From NCBI GenBank assembly GCA_024734555.1, contig JANPWX010000214.1, forward strand, positions 1,457,317-1,521,316: 64,000 bases of DNA, written 5' to 3'. A program made the position numbers and the translations under genes. Of the stretch, positions 1 to 13,000 are shown in pieces. The notes under the pieces are model-generated. The model saw nothing but the letters and a program-made list of their open reading frames with translations. It made no database searches and was not told where the DNA came from. The stretch is from Trochalopteron elliotii. Taxonomy: Eukaryota > Chordata > Aves > Passeriformes > Leiothrichidae. Within the stretch, counting starts at the first letter, position 1. Every line of letters starts with the position of its first letter.

Positions 1-3000
1 TGCCAGTCATGGTTTTGCAGCAAGAATTGACCAGGAACTGCTCTGCAGTGTAGAAAGATGCCAGAGTGAAAGGACTGTGTCTGTACATGTTTGGTTTACA
101 TGTCTGTCATTTATGTGCCTGTTGTGAATGAAGGATGGGCAGCTAAACTCTCAATATAAAACCAAGTTATGAAAAGCAATACAAGAAAAGGAAGTTCATT
201 CTCTCTTCACCTGTACAATAAGGACTAAGAAGAGTTCCTGAAACACCAACATGAATCTGTATTTCAGATTTCTATACTGTCTATATTCAGAAATCTATAC
301 TGTTAGATTTCCTCCTGGAAAACCATATGTTTTAGACATCATGGGGTTTTTGGTAGGCAACTAAAATCCCTTTAAACTATTCTATTTGTAATAGCTTGCT
401 TTTAGAGGTGCTGAAAAAATCAGTAGATAGTTCTCAGCACTATTTGAAGCCTATTAGAGCCTAATAATGTTGTAATAATGCCCCTAAAACGATCCCACAG
501 AGAATGATGCCTCTGTTAGAAAAGCTTCTGACTGGGGATAGAACAATCTTCTTACGAGGAGAAACTAAGACAACCTGAAATTCCCAGTTTTGAAAAGATG
601 TAACTGGGAGGTATTGAAATCATGGATGATATAGAGATGAAATATAAGAAATCATTATTTGCTCTCCCTCATAATTCAAGATCTATAATCTACCAGATGA
701 AATTATCCAACTTCAAGTTTAAAGTAGAGAAATAGGTCTAAGTAAGACAATATCTGACTCAGCCTGAAATATAAATGTTTTCAAAATAATTTAGGTTTTT
801 TGCAACCAACATCCAAGGAGAGCTGTTGAATACAGTGAGATGTATGCAGTATTTGCATAGAAGTCCCTAAACTGATGTAAATGTGTTGTTTATACTTATT
901 TTTGCTCATACTTACTTTCCCATAGTGATTTGCCACTGGTGACATTAGAAAAAGTGTACTGAGTGAGGTGGGCCTTTGCTGTCATCTGGTTTCATTACTC
1001 TTACCTCATGATTAAGCAGTTCCCATCAAAAGAGAAGCACTTGTGATAAAATGCTAAAACTAATGATGTCTTTTTTGACTTATGGAAACCTATGGCAAAT
1101 ATATCAAGCATAAAATGATGTGCTTATACCTTTATTACTAGATTTATAGAGTATTCTGTTTTATATTTTGAGTAACTGAGATAGTGCTCTGAGTAGAGAA
1201 TGTTTGAAGATGGAGCACCATCATGAAAACAGGAAATCATTATATCAACACTTGGAGCTTCAGCTCCCAGAAAAGAAGCTCTTGAAAAAGTGGCTAAGGG
1301 TATGAGCTTCATTTTATATACTCAATGATCAACATCTCAGAATAGTTTATAAGTACTGACAATACCTGTTTGCTTTATAGGGATTATTTCCAAAAGGCTA
1401 AAGAGAACACGAAGTATGTCAAGACTGCATATGTGATTACTATAGAAAATAAAGTACTAGAACTGTGTTTCTACATAATTCATACACTAAGCCAAGATGA
1501 CATGGTGTCTTTTGAATGGTGACAGCGATGACACGATTCAAAGCTAAAAATTGTACATTCAACATCCATAACAAATACTAAGATGTTGAAGGTTCTTGAG
1601 AAGAAAATGTCTCTCAAATTGCATTTGTGCCTGGAGCTAAAGGAAAAACATTGCATAGACAGGGTTTGCACTTTAATACCTATACTGTATTATATTGGTC
1701 TGCAGTTTATACTGGCTCCTAGATTTTTTGATCCACAGAAATCAGCAAATGCTTGATTCAGTGATGCCCCAGGAGCTGCACAGGTGTGTTTGGTTACCAT
1801 CCCTTGCCCAACAGCACACCATTTGAAATCAGAAGGCAGCCACCAAGTCAGCTGTAAACTTGCAAAAAAAGCTGTATTTTCTATCATTCTAAAACTCACT
1901 ACATGAAAACAATTTTGTCAGGACTCAAATGAAACATTTTCTTCAGCTGAAAGCTGCAGCATCACCGTGTGGAAAAGAGAGTGGGAAGAAACCTTTTCCC
2001 ACTACCAGAAATTCCAGCAGTTTCCTGTGCCCAGCTACCTGAAATGGCTCCTGTATCATTTTACCAAAACTGGAAAAGCTTTTGTCTTCTGGACAGGCTG
2101 CCTTCACACACATGGTTTTGTGGATATGCTGTGTACATGATGTGCTCTTATGGAACCATATAGGTGATTGAGTTTCTCAAGGCAAGCTGTGACGATACAG
2201 AAGCTGCTCTTTTTTTCTGCCTTTTAAGCCTCACCTTATTTGTTTGGGCATACAAAAATTGCTATGGGTAAAAAAAAAAATACTACTCTGACCTAGATAG
2301 GCATCCTTTAAGCACCAGTGGTCTCAGCTGAAAAATCACAATGAGGTACTGAGTGTTGGTACTATTGAAATGTTGTGCAATCTTCCCAGATGCAATTAAT
2401 GCAGATTCTGGTTTTGGCCACACCACATAATTCTATTTATTTACTTTTTTATTCTTTTTTTTCACAGGCCAGTAGGCTTAGACGGAAGATCTAAGAAGAA
2501 GATAAAGATGTGAAATGAGTAGTTTTTTTGGTAAACAGGAAAATGCTGTTACTCAGTGGTTTTAAGAATTGTAATTTTAATATTCCATTATCAAGAAGTT
2601 TTTAGAAGCATGATTTTCCTCTTAGGTTGGTAGCATTTTTCGAACATACCAGAATTGTGTGAAAGACTGCTGCACACAAGGAAATAAGGACAGCAAATGG
2701 AAAGTATTGAATTAATATTTTATTGCAGGCAAATGAGACTTTTTTAAATTATACCATCCAGACAAGCACCCCTCTCAGTCTGAAAATGTGATGTTGCTTT
2801 TCATATATCTTTTGTAGGGGCTGACTTTAGCTGTATAGTCTTTGATATTAGATGCCAAAAAGAAACCAAAATAATCTGAGGTCAAATGAAAAATCAGGGA
2901 AGAAAGGATATGCGAAAACATTTTCTAAATTGTCTGCCTTACTCTGAGGTTACAGACAGCATGTAGTATTTTGATTATGCTCAAGGACTTGAAAAGCATG

Positions 3001-5970
3001 AGGCAAAGAGAATGGTGAACTGCATAAAATGAGGAGGAAAGGCACAGCAATTGCTCCTGTCCTCGAGGAGCAGGATGAAATTCACTGTTACGTGCATCAA
3101 TCATTCTTTGCTGCAGGGCCTTCTGAGGGGTACTACACAGCTAAACACAAAGGAGAGAGACATAACTATTTGTCTGCTTGGTTATTTTCTGTTGGCTTAT
3201 GGAGTGTTTTACAAAGGGTAACATTCACTGCACTGCCCCACTGCTTTGATCGCAAACTCACCTTGCTATTGTCTATGGTAGCACTCTGCTGCTCAAAATC
3301 CTCTCCACAGACTGGAATTCACTGCTATACCATGCATTTCAAATTCTGTCAAACATTCTTGTGGAACTACTAAAAACTGTGGAAGCATTAGATTGCCTCT
3401 GAATTTTGGAACCTGATAAATTTAATTGCATTCTATCACAGATCTATCTGTCAAAGATCTGCTACGTATTCTGAAGAGAAATGCCAGTAAGGCAAACCCT
3501 TGTTCCAAGCATAGAGGCCCTCCACACTGAGATCTGGAAGTGATTACTCACATGACTAAGCAGGACTTTGTCAGCACAAACTTTTATACATAAAGACACC
3601 TTTTGTTAAAAATACGAGGCAGGTGAGAGGGAGGCAGGCAATGGTTATATCCATGTGATAACTGCTATCAAAATGATCTGTGCCTAATAGATAACATTGG
3701 TGTCAAAGCTTCAATACCAAATGGCTACAGGTGATAGGACAGCTTCAGCTTTTCACTACTGGCATCACATGTTTTGGTAGAAACTAAAGCCCTGGCCATC
3801 CTTGTGCCACTGGGGGCACTGGGTCCAGGAAGGTTATTCTTACTCTATGGGGCATGCAGCTAAGTGAAATCCAGCCTGTATAGGACAGAAACAGCACAAG
3901 CAACAGGAAAATGATCCTGTAGTTTCGAGCACTCAGAGAGAGTTCCCAATACCTGAGCCTTCCTTTCTATCGTAGAATGAATAGAATCATTCTATTTCAG
4001 CCAGGCTTACCTGGGTCTGGCATGCAATTACCTCACAGCTGCAAGGACTCCAAATGGCCTGCAGGAAGACCTGTAACTGAATATTCAATAGTCAAAGGGT
4101 TTTACTTCCTTTCTCTGTTTAATAGGAGCAAAACAACAATAAGAACTCAAAAATTTGTACATCTTTACTGCACTTAGCTCTGAAAATCAAGAACAGAAAA
4201 GCACAGAAAATAACAAATTCTTTACTCTCGCAGAACATTTTGGGAAATTATACATGCGTGAATGCTTTGCTTTCATTTTAACTCCAGCTGCTATATTTTG
4301 TGGATTTCTTGTTTCTTTTATTCACTTGTTCTCAATCCTTACTTTGCAGTTTATTTATCATCTCTTAATGTAGCATAGGTTTAGCTTTTTTCTCTTCTAT
4401 GGCTTCATATACTAGAACAACCAGAAAAAATAAATATGATCTTACTCTAAACTTCATGTCTTTTCAGCATTCTTTGTTAAGCATGCATCTAGTTTCTCCA
4501 TTTATTGTAGAATAGGTTCATGCATATTTTAAAATATGGAATTTAAAGCTTTTAAGAAATTATGTAGACAAAATTCATTTTAAGAGAATATTCAGCAATA
4601 TTTGGAGATGCTGGAAATGGAAGTTGAGACTATCTGATTAAAAATAAAGATTATTTATTCCAACCCAAAGTTAATTAAAAATGCTGAAATACATTTTTTT
4701 TCTAATACATCAACAAAACATTTAATTATTGTTGTTTATCCAGGTGTCTGAATGTTGGTTGTTCAATTAGGTAAAGAGGCCAGTCATCATTTGACTCCAG
4801 ATCTTCCAGGATTCCGTAAGTACCTGAAACCCCATTTGTTGTTTGGCTGCCTCTGATTTAATTCCTGACAATTTTTGCATGATACCAGGCAATGTTATGC
4901 ATGTTGGTATTTTTCCTACAATTGCCTATGTCCCTTTCATGATAAATGTGCAGTTTATTTCACAGGTTTTGCAAAGCAACTCTCAGGCAGTAAAGCCTCA
5001 CTGACCCTTCCGATTTGGAAAGTATCTGAGCCAATTATGAAAAAGCTGAATGTCTTTGCCAACTCCGTTACCCATCCAGCTCTTTCTGTAAACAGATTAT
5101 CCAATTTTATACAGTTTCTGCACTGGCCACTTTTGGATTTGAGTTCACAGAGTGAAATTCAGGGATTTTCTTCTCTTTCCAGCCACATAAAAATGTTAAT
5201 ATCTTGAGAATGTATCACACAAACAATAAAAAGGATTTTATGAGGATGGTGCTAAGATGAATAGCACCCCTGAGATGTGTTGGTGTTTATTAATAATAGG
5301 CTCGTTTTAAGTACTGAATATATTTTTGTGTGACATAAAGTGCCCTAGCAGAAGGCTGCTGCCATGCAGAGCAGCCCACGCCTGGCAGCCTGTTGTCAGA
5401 GCAGGTGAAAAAATGGATCAGGCTGGTTAGATAAGGCTGCTCTCCAGAACCATCAGGAGACACACTTATTCAGTGCTTCCAATTTATTTGCAGATTCTGT
5501 TAGCCTAGTCCATTAATTCCAATGTGGATTAACAATTTGACTGACTTTGTAGATAAGGCAGCCTCATCTTTTTGAAGTGCCCAGCACCCAAAACATTACT
5601 TGAAATCAATGGGTAATGGGAGTGCACTTAGTACCTCTGACAATTAACTTAAAAATTAATTGTAGATGTAAAACCAGTAGCAAATAGTTAGTCTGAGCAT
5701 CCTTCTAATGAAGTCAATGACTACAGTTTTATTGATGTTATTTGGTATAAATCAAGCTCCCTATCAGGAGTATGTATATCCAGTGATTTTAAAAGCATCA
5801 ACTTTCCATCTCATTTAAAGATGCTCTATAATACATTCCAGTGCCTCTATCAAGGAGACTTCTTGAAATTTTCTAAATCAAGGCTAGTGCATATACCAAG
5901 CCTCTTTTAAGATGAAACTGCTGCATATTATTAGTGTCCAGTGGTATTTTTTGAGACCCATTGGGTGAGC
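1..5970. other. Unannotated AT-rich stretch, no gene seen
   Basis: I see no gene, RNA gene or recognisable transposon here. The sequence is AT-rich and CpG-poor, typical of a vertebrate intron or gene desert. The longest ORFs are a 114-codon frame at 3029-3373 (+) and a 110-codon frame at 4875-5207 (+); neither resembles a protein family I know. Small-scale structure includes a near-direct repeat around 255-303 (AATCTATACTGT-like unit twice), an inverted repeat AATAGAAT/ATTCTATT at 3980-3996 and a 16-bp perfect palindrome at 4523-4538. Confidence 0.6.
4523..4538. repeat. 16-bp perfect AT palindrome
   Basis: CATATTTTAAAATATG reads the same on both strands. It lies in AT-rich non-coding sequence and may be chance. 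No flanking inverted repeats extend it. Confidence 0.8.
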
Positions 5971-5974
5971 TTAA

Positions 5975-6440
5975 TTAATTGGGCAAGCTTCAGTCCATTT
6001 CCCAGCACTTCCTGTAATCCCATTCATTTCTATTGTTTTCACTTGGGTTTAGATTTTTCATTTTTTATTTTTAACATTTCATTTCTTTAGTTTCTTCTCC
6101 TCTCTCTTTGTTTTCCTTTTTTCCCAATGTCAGGATTTTAACTGGAGTAATTTTGGCAAGATCTGGTCTTTTTCACTGCCCCTCATTTCAGCTCAGTCCA
6201 TTTGGTCGCAGTCACTCCCTTTCCAAATGTTCTGGCTTTTTTTCAATTGCAGTTTATTTGATCATATCTTCTTTCCAAAGCGTTTGTTTGACTTTGCCCT
6301 CTGGTTTCAAGAATTCATTGGTCAAAGGGACCAATTCAAAGGGAATGAAATCTTGCGATTTCAATGAGGATTAATTGGGCAAGCTTTGGTCCCATTACTC
6401 TGCACTTCTTGTCATCCCTTCCACTTTCAATACTTGTCCT
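5975..6440 (+). repeat. Diverged direct repeat pair about 396 bp apart
   Basis: The 16-mer TTAATTGGGCAAGCTT occurs at 5975 and again at 6371. After each copy the sequences stay alignable for about 60 bp: GTCC-A, a GCACTTC-TGT-ATCCC block, then a pyrimidine-rich run. The similarity is too long and collinear to be chance. The 330 bp between them is pyrimidine-rich and has no recognised content. Possible explanations are an old segmental duplication, the ends of a small degenerate mobile element, or two copies of an unrecognised interspersed repeat. I see no TG...CA ends or target-site duplication that would favour an LTR pair. Confidence 0.6.
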
Positions 6441-6784
6441 CTTATTTTCATATTTTTATATGGTACTTACAAAAAATAGGAGGGGTACATTAAAAAGGTC
6501 TTCAAGAGCTATCAAAAATTTTGGTGAGAGATAGATGTGAGGCATATTGACACCACCTTATATGAAATATACCACATGACATGCATGTATTTCAGTTGCT
6601 GCTTTGCCCTTATTCACCTGCCTGCACCAGCCCCAGCAAGGAGAAGGTGATACATGTTTTAAAGGAGTCTGGAGGAGTTTTCTCGTGTTCCTCCTGAGCT
6701 GCACTCTTCAGGAGCAAAGCATGAAAACTAACTCTTGGATGTGGAAAGGGCATATTTCTAGTAGTGTCACAGAACTTGATATTT

Positions 6785-7010
6785 ACAGAATCACAGAATC
6801 AATCCACAGGTTGGAAAAGACCTCTGAAATCATCAGGTCCAACGTCTGACCAAACACCACCATGTCAACTGGACTATGCCACGTCCAGTCTTTCCTTAAA
6901 CACCTCCAGATATTTTGACTCTGCCACCTCCCTGGTCAGTTCATTCCAACATTTAATCATCCTTTTTGTGAAGAAATTCCTCCTAATGTCCAACCTGTCA
7001 TGCAACATTT
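6785..7010 (-). mobile_element. CR1 LINE 3' fragment (minus strand)
   Basis: The segment starts with the complement of the CR1 3' octamers (ACAGAATCACAGAATC). It continues with CAGGTTGGAAAAGACCTCTG, the antisense of the CR1 3' UTR, which in sense reads ...AGGTCTTTTCCAACCTG. Further in, the complement of the ORF2 C-terminal/3' UTR block (aattcctcctaatgtcc...) is clear. Only about 225 bp remain, so the copy is severely 5' truncated, as is normal for CR1. It does not encode a working product. The 5' truncated end lies almost directly against an A22 run. A 97-codon plus-strand frame across this copy (6764-7057) is an antisense shadow. Confidence 0.93.
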
Positions 7011-7014
7011 ATTT

Positions 7015-7036
7015 AAAAAAAAAAAAAAAAAAAAAA
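7015..7036 (+). repeat. A22 homopolymer beside truncated CR1
   Basis: Twenty-two uninterrupted A residues follow the truncated 5' end of the minus-strand CR1 copy. CR1 elements do not end in poly(A), so this is not the tail of that copy. It could be a pre-existing A-run used as a target, a homopolymer expansion, or the tail of an unrelated processed transcript. Confidence 0.9.
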
Positions 7037-7039
7037 GTT

Positions 7040-10000
7040 AAAATCCAGTTGTTTTAATGCAAATGTCTGGAATTTCTGTCTCATGCGTTCAATAATTCAA
7101 AATACATCAAGGTATGCAAGTTTTAGCCTACTAGTTTGGGGCTTAAAATAATCACAACAAATCTTTATCTAATTCATTTTACAGAGAAGTAGGCTGTCCT
7201 TTACATCTGAGCAGAGCCAGGCAGACACTACTCTGGTTGTTCAAGGGGAATTTGGAGTGTCAGGTTCAGGACCAAACACCCCCTTTTTTAGAGGATCTCT
7301 TAAGCTTCTGTTAGATTTGGCTATCCAACAGTCATTAAAAAAAAAAAAAAAAAGTGGGAAATTCCTAGTGAAAGATTGTGCACCTGCATTTTGTCATGTC
7401 CCAAGCAAAAGCTTTTTTTTCCTGGTCCTTGAAGTGCTCATTGCAGCACATTGCAGCAGTGTAAGGGGCTTATTTATGGCTTGGGATTGGTTTTAACAAG
7501 GAGGAAAAGGGTTGCAATCCTCTTCAGCTCAAGGTGATGCCTTGTTAAGTGCTGAGAAAATGTTACACATTCACAGCTTGTTGGGTGTTCTCCACAGGAA
7601 GCTCACTCATGGCTATTTAGGCATGGTGTGAAGTTGCACAGTGTATTTGAGGTCATACATCTATTTGTATGACCCTCTACATCATTTCTTCAGCCTCTGT
7701 GCTGACCCACGTTGTCCTGCCTGGGGTAGACATGCAAAAAGTCTCCTCCTCCCCAGAGAGTACCACAGAAACCACCAAGAACAAGTAAAACACAGCATAT
7801 TTTTATCCGTTTTCAGGGCCCTGTGAGATTCTTCTCCTGCCTTTTGTCCCTCTTCCTCCCTCAAAATGAGACAACATCTCCCACCTCCCCCCAAAAAAAC
7901 CCAATTCCACCCCCAAAAGCCTCCAAAAGCAAAAACACCCAAACCCTGGAAAACCTCACCTCACCCCCCACAAAAAACTCCCAAATTATCAGGATGGCTT
8001 AGAAGACTTAGAGGTAGTAGAACAGTTGATTGAATACGTCATCCTCCTTCTCATTTGCAGTTTTCTCTTTTTTCCACTTTATTTCCCCATTTTCCTCCAT
8101 TTTAGGTTATCTTTAGTTTAATTAAAGTTAATTCAAGAATTTAAATGAGTCCAATTATATTTTTGCCTAATTTCAAAGGATAGCTTTAATTCTAGAAGCG
8201 AGAAAAATCAGAAAAGGAGGCATGTGTGACTGCTCTTTTTCCCAGAGAAAGCAAGTATGTCTTCTTGTTATGGATCCATGCATTAAGACACATTCACTTT
8301 AAAATGTCTCCTTAGACTCTAAGAATATTTTATACAAGGTAATTCAGACATCTTTATGTAATGCAAGAGTCTGGCTAACATTAACATTCAAGCAGTGATG
8401 ACAGAACATATACTCTTCTGCATTTTGATTTTCATAGATACCTACTCTGTAAATATTCAGACTCTTCAAGTTGGAAGAATGTAGTTACCTGTATTTAAGG
8501 ATTGAATCTTTCACTTGTCTTCAATTTGGGGAAAAGGGAAAAGGAAAGTCATTGCTAACTTCCTGGTTTCAAGAGAGATGAATCAGACATTGTCCTAGCA
8601 CTTTCCCATGCGGCCACCAAAAAACCACAGGCACAGAGGAGAAACACGTATCACCTTTCTTCTGTTGGCAGCTGAAAGCTTCATTTCTGAATAGCATGGG
8701 GGAAAAATCTCTGTCTTGAGTAATACTCAGACACGTCTTTGTTGTGCTGATTAGTCATACAAAACACATGCAGCACAAAAGCATTGGTGCACTGGGAAAA
8801 CTGAATTTCTGTGAAAAGAAAGCTCAGGTTATAGTTCACAATGTACAACAGTTTCATGGGAGAATGAACAGTGCAGATATCTGAGGAACAACTGGAGTGT
8901 AAGGTGCATTTTAGAAATATCTGTCCTGACATTGCTGGAGTAAGATGATCAGCAACCCTGTTTCTGGCTGATTCTTTGCAGGATTATAATGAGAATAACC
9001 ATGCAAGTCCCTGTCTTTTTGGTTCTAAAGGCAGATTATCTATTGACTGCAGCTAAAAGCTCTGATTTAGAGGTGTCTTGCCTTTCTGCCTTCTGGGTTT
9101 TATTGCTGGTAGCTCAGTGCTCATTCTCACAGACTTGCTTAACCATTGGGTGGCCTATTACCCAGCATTTCAATAAAAACAATCCAACATTATACCATAG
9201 AAAATATCTCAATAATAAAGAGCTTGAGCTCTAACAGTTGTATTTATTAGTGTATTTTTCTAGTTCATGTTTCACATAAGACATGTTTCACATACGACAA
9301 CCCATGAAATAATTAGCAACAGTTACAATTTGCTGAATGAATTTTTGCTTCTTCATGTAAAGCCAGCTGACTCACTTTTATGTGACTGATTTACCTGAAA
9401 CTTAAACAGGAAGAATATTACATGTTAAAGAAATCAATGTTCTTCAAACAAGATCAAATAATGCAGCTCTACTTTCAGTGGCTATCCTTTGTAGACTGTT
9501 TACAGAGAAACTTGTTGGTTATATAATCTGTCAACAAGATGTTTGCTTTTTTTCCATAAATTTAATTAGGTTTTGATAGATTCATCAGTTTTCATCTAAA
9601 TTATTTTTGGTGAATTCTAATTGGCTCCTGCTGTGGCTTGGCAGCCACATAACTGATCATATGCCTATTTAATCCACTCATGGGATATTTAACAAATTGT
9701 TAGCTATTTCACTGTGCACTGAAGTGTAGCTCTACCAATTCTTTTTTCTTGTCACACTACTGGGGCTATTATGACAGTCCATTATGTGATTTATTTTGTG
9801 AAATAAATGTGAAGTGTTGCAAAAACAACAATACATCATAATCTTTACCCAAAATAAAATAAGGTCAAGAGATATCCCTTTTCTTGTGCATGCAAAACAC
9901 TAATACCTTTCTTTCCAATCTGTGGACTGTAGTTCACTTTTTCTGACATTAATGCACTAAGTAAGACATATTGCAGTGAAATAGTTATGTGATAATTCAT

Positions 10001-13000
10001 TTTATCCTTCTAAAATAAGTACTTAATTGCTTAAGAGGAAAAGAAATAGGCCTATTTATCAGATGTTTAGACTTGTCTACCTGAGAAAATAGCCTGGAAT
10101 AGTTATTGTGTACTAACTCTTCAGGAGGACATTCTTAATCCATAGTGAAATTGTCCCTGTGTGTTTAGCTTAACCCACACTGGGAATGAGAACAGACTGA
10201 GTGTTGCACTTTGAATTCACCCCCTGTATTTATTCTGCAACAACACCCCCACAAAGACAAAATTTTAATGAAAATAATGTAAGGAGTTCAGAAAAATAGC
10301 TCTAGAACTTAGTTCATCTTTTGTGTAGTAAAATTCTCACTCTCCTGCCCAGGATGCAGCTTGCTAGGCAGGACTAGAGATTACCTGGAATGTGGAAAGG
10401 TGTTTCAAATAGAAGTGCCCGAGGTACAGGTCCATATGCTCCCTTTTCCCCCAACTGCCCAAATAGTTCATCTTAGGTGGTGTTGAATCTTCTCTTTTCT
10501 AGTTGTTTGAGGTGTTGGAGGGGAGGGGTTGTGTTGTTTGGTTTTGTTGTTTTGATTTTTTCTATGGGATGTAGAGAAGAGTACCATGATGCTCTGGATT
10601 TTATGGTACTTGCTTCTGTTTTTCTAGGGAAATGTGAGCTGCTTGTATGCTTGGTCTGCAGAACAGTCCTGCAATACTTCAGCTCTCGACTGGAGATGTG
10701 GCACTCACTCTTCCTTCTGCTTGCACAGAGAGACCTAATCAGTGAAACAATGGTTTCTGGTCAGACCTGTCAGTGTGCAACTTTGGTTCACACTCTCTAA
10801 AATAAATCAGGATAATGATGCCTGTAAAATGGTGTGAAATTTTGAAAGACAAACATGATAGATGTGAAATCATAATAAATCACCTTCTCAGTAGAAATAT
10901 CAAGTTTTCACAAGATGTGGTAATTTCTGTATGATACAATTCACGTAATATCAGACTAGAGAAATCCATAACTCAGATATCAGAAAACAAGACAGAGCTG
11001 TCAATATGCTAGTCCAACAAATGATGTATTGTTAAACTTTGCCATAATTCACATGCCATCAGAGTCATACAGCAGCTTCTGTATATCTATGTTTCTTAAC
11101 AGACTGTAGTAGGTGAATACACAACAAGTGCAGTAAAGCACTGTCAAACCAAACCATTAGGGATGACAGACCCCAGCATATTAAGGCATGATGGCAAGGT
11201 CAGTGGGATGTGAAACTTGGCTAATGATGTCATGCCCTTGTCAGCTTGCATTGGCTAAACACGTTAAGGTTTACCAGCAAGCCCTATGGCTTAGTGAGCA
11301 CTGCTAAAGGGAATTTCGACCTGAAATAGGTCAGCGTGAGCAGAATACAAATACTTATGCTGCAAAGGCTCTTGTTGAAAGCCTGGCACCACTAAAGCCA
11401 ATGGGAGCTTGGCCAGTGACCTCCATGAGGCCAGGATTTTGCCCTTTGGCTTTTGCGGACATGACATTCAATTAAATCCCTTTGCTTCTATTCTCTAGAT
11501 TGGTTTTCATCATATGTCATAAGACATTTGTAGGTTGCAAGCTGTGTAGCAGGGAACAGCATCTCATTAAAGATTTGTACAGATACCAGATTAATGGTAC
11601 CCCAGTCCTTCCAGGGCCACCTCAGACATGCTGAAGAACAAAGCAATAAAAGAAAGCCCATCTGCAGTGCAAGAATGCTCCTGCTGTAGGAATTAGCTGT
11701 TATCATCTGAAAATGCCTGCCCAGGATGCTCTGTGCAGCTGAGCAGAGCGCTGTGGGTAAGTGTAGAGGGAGTCACAACCAGCTTCCCCTGTCAGAAAAC
11801 ATTATGGTGAGCAGGGCTCAGAAGGAGGAGATGTCTCCCAGCCGAGACCCAACCACTCTGGCAGTTGGTGCTCCAGGAGCCAGACAAGTATTTCCAAGGG
11901 GGAAAGGGGCACTAAAAGAGGGGCTGGACAACAAGGCAGGATGAAAGTAGGCTGTGTCTCTTGGAGAGACAGAGATCAGTGGTGCATTTTATGCTTCAGA
12001 TAAGCAACCAGCCTTGAAACTCTTGTCTGTCTCTCACAGGGGTGGTGATCATGTTTTATAGCAGTTTGGGTTGGTTTTAAATCAACACTCAGTGAATAAG
12101 TACTTAAGCTAGTTCCTTCTGACAGAAATTTTGTTTGTTGTGTTTTTTTTTTTTTACTTCTAGGCATAGGCATTGCTAGGTTTACCAATTGGGCAAAGCA
12201 AAAGTGTGTCCCCATAGCCAGAGCCACAAAAGCCAAGGAGCAAATATGCTCACCCTTAGGAGGCCATCAGCAGAGGTTCTCAAACCATACAGAACCACAT
12301 TTGAAACGTTGTACAGGCAGAATTGCCCCTGCAATTTCATAGAACACAGGCCTGCCTAGCTCTGCTTAGCACATCTAAGGGCAGTAGCAGGGAAAGGGTA
12401 AAGGTAGTATATTTAATCCTTCTTCAATGTGTTCTGTTGTCACACCTTTCAAAGCAGACTTCTAAACTTCTCCAAATTTATTTTTAGAAACATTTTGAGA
12501 TTTGTAACTCCTTCACAGCCACTGGCCATTGGGATTCTGCTGAACTTCAAGGTTCTTGAGTCAATCTGACACTCTGATCCAAGCTTAGATTCCAATACAC
12601 TTTGGGTTTGGAATTTAAATTAATATTTAAATTGCAAATACACAGTGGTTTAATTTCCAAGAAAATTAAGTATTTCAATCGTACTACATTATTTGCTTTT
12701 TTTTTTACAAAAAAGGTATCTATTTTTTCCCCTAATGAGGTAAATGAAACAAGGTAGGAGGAGATGGAATTGACTAATTGACTAATTCTAGAAAGGTGGG
12801 GCTAAAGTCTTAGATACATATAGGCAACTACAACTGAAGAAAATTTTAGAAGTGCCCAACAGAGTAGATGCCTTGCTTCTGCTAATGTCAAAGATTATTT
12901 TACTGTCAAACTGCCAAAAGAATGGCAATCTGAAAGATGAGAAATAGAGTATTATTAGTGTCAGTGTCAGAAAATGTTAATGAGCGATATTATCACAAAT

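Noticed and set aside
3970..3996. GAATAGAATCATTCTATTT resembling CR1 octamers meeting head to head
   Set aside because: No CR1 3' UTR lies on either side, so it is more likely a chance inverted repeat.
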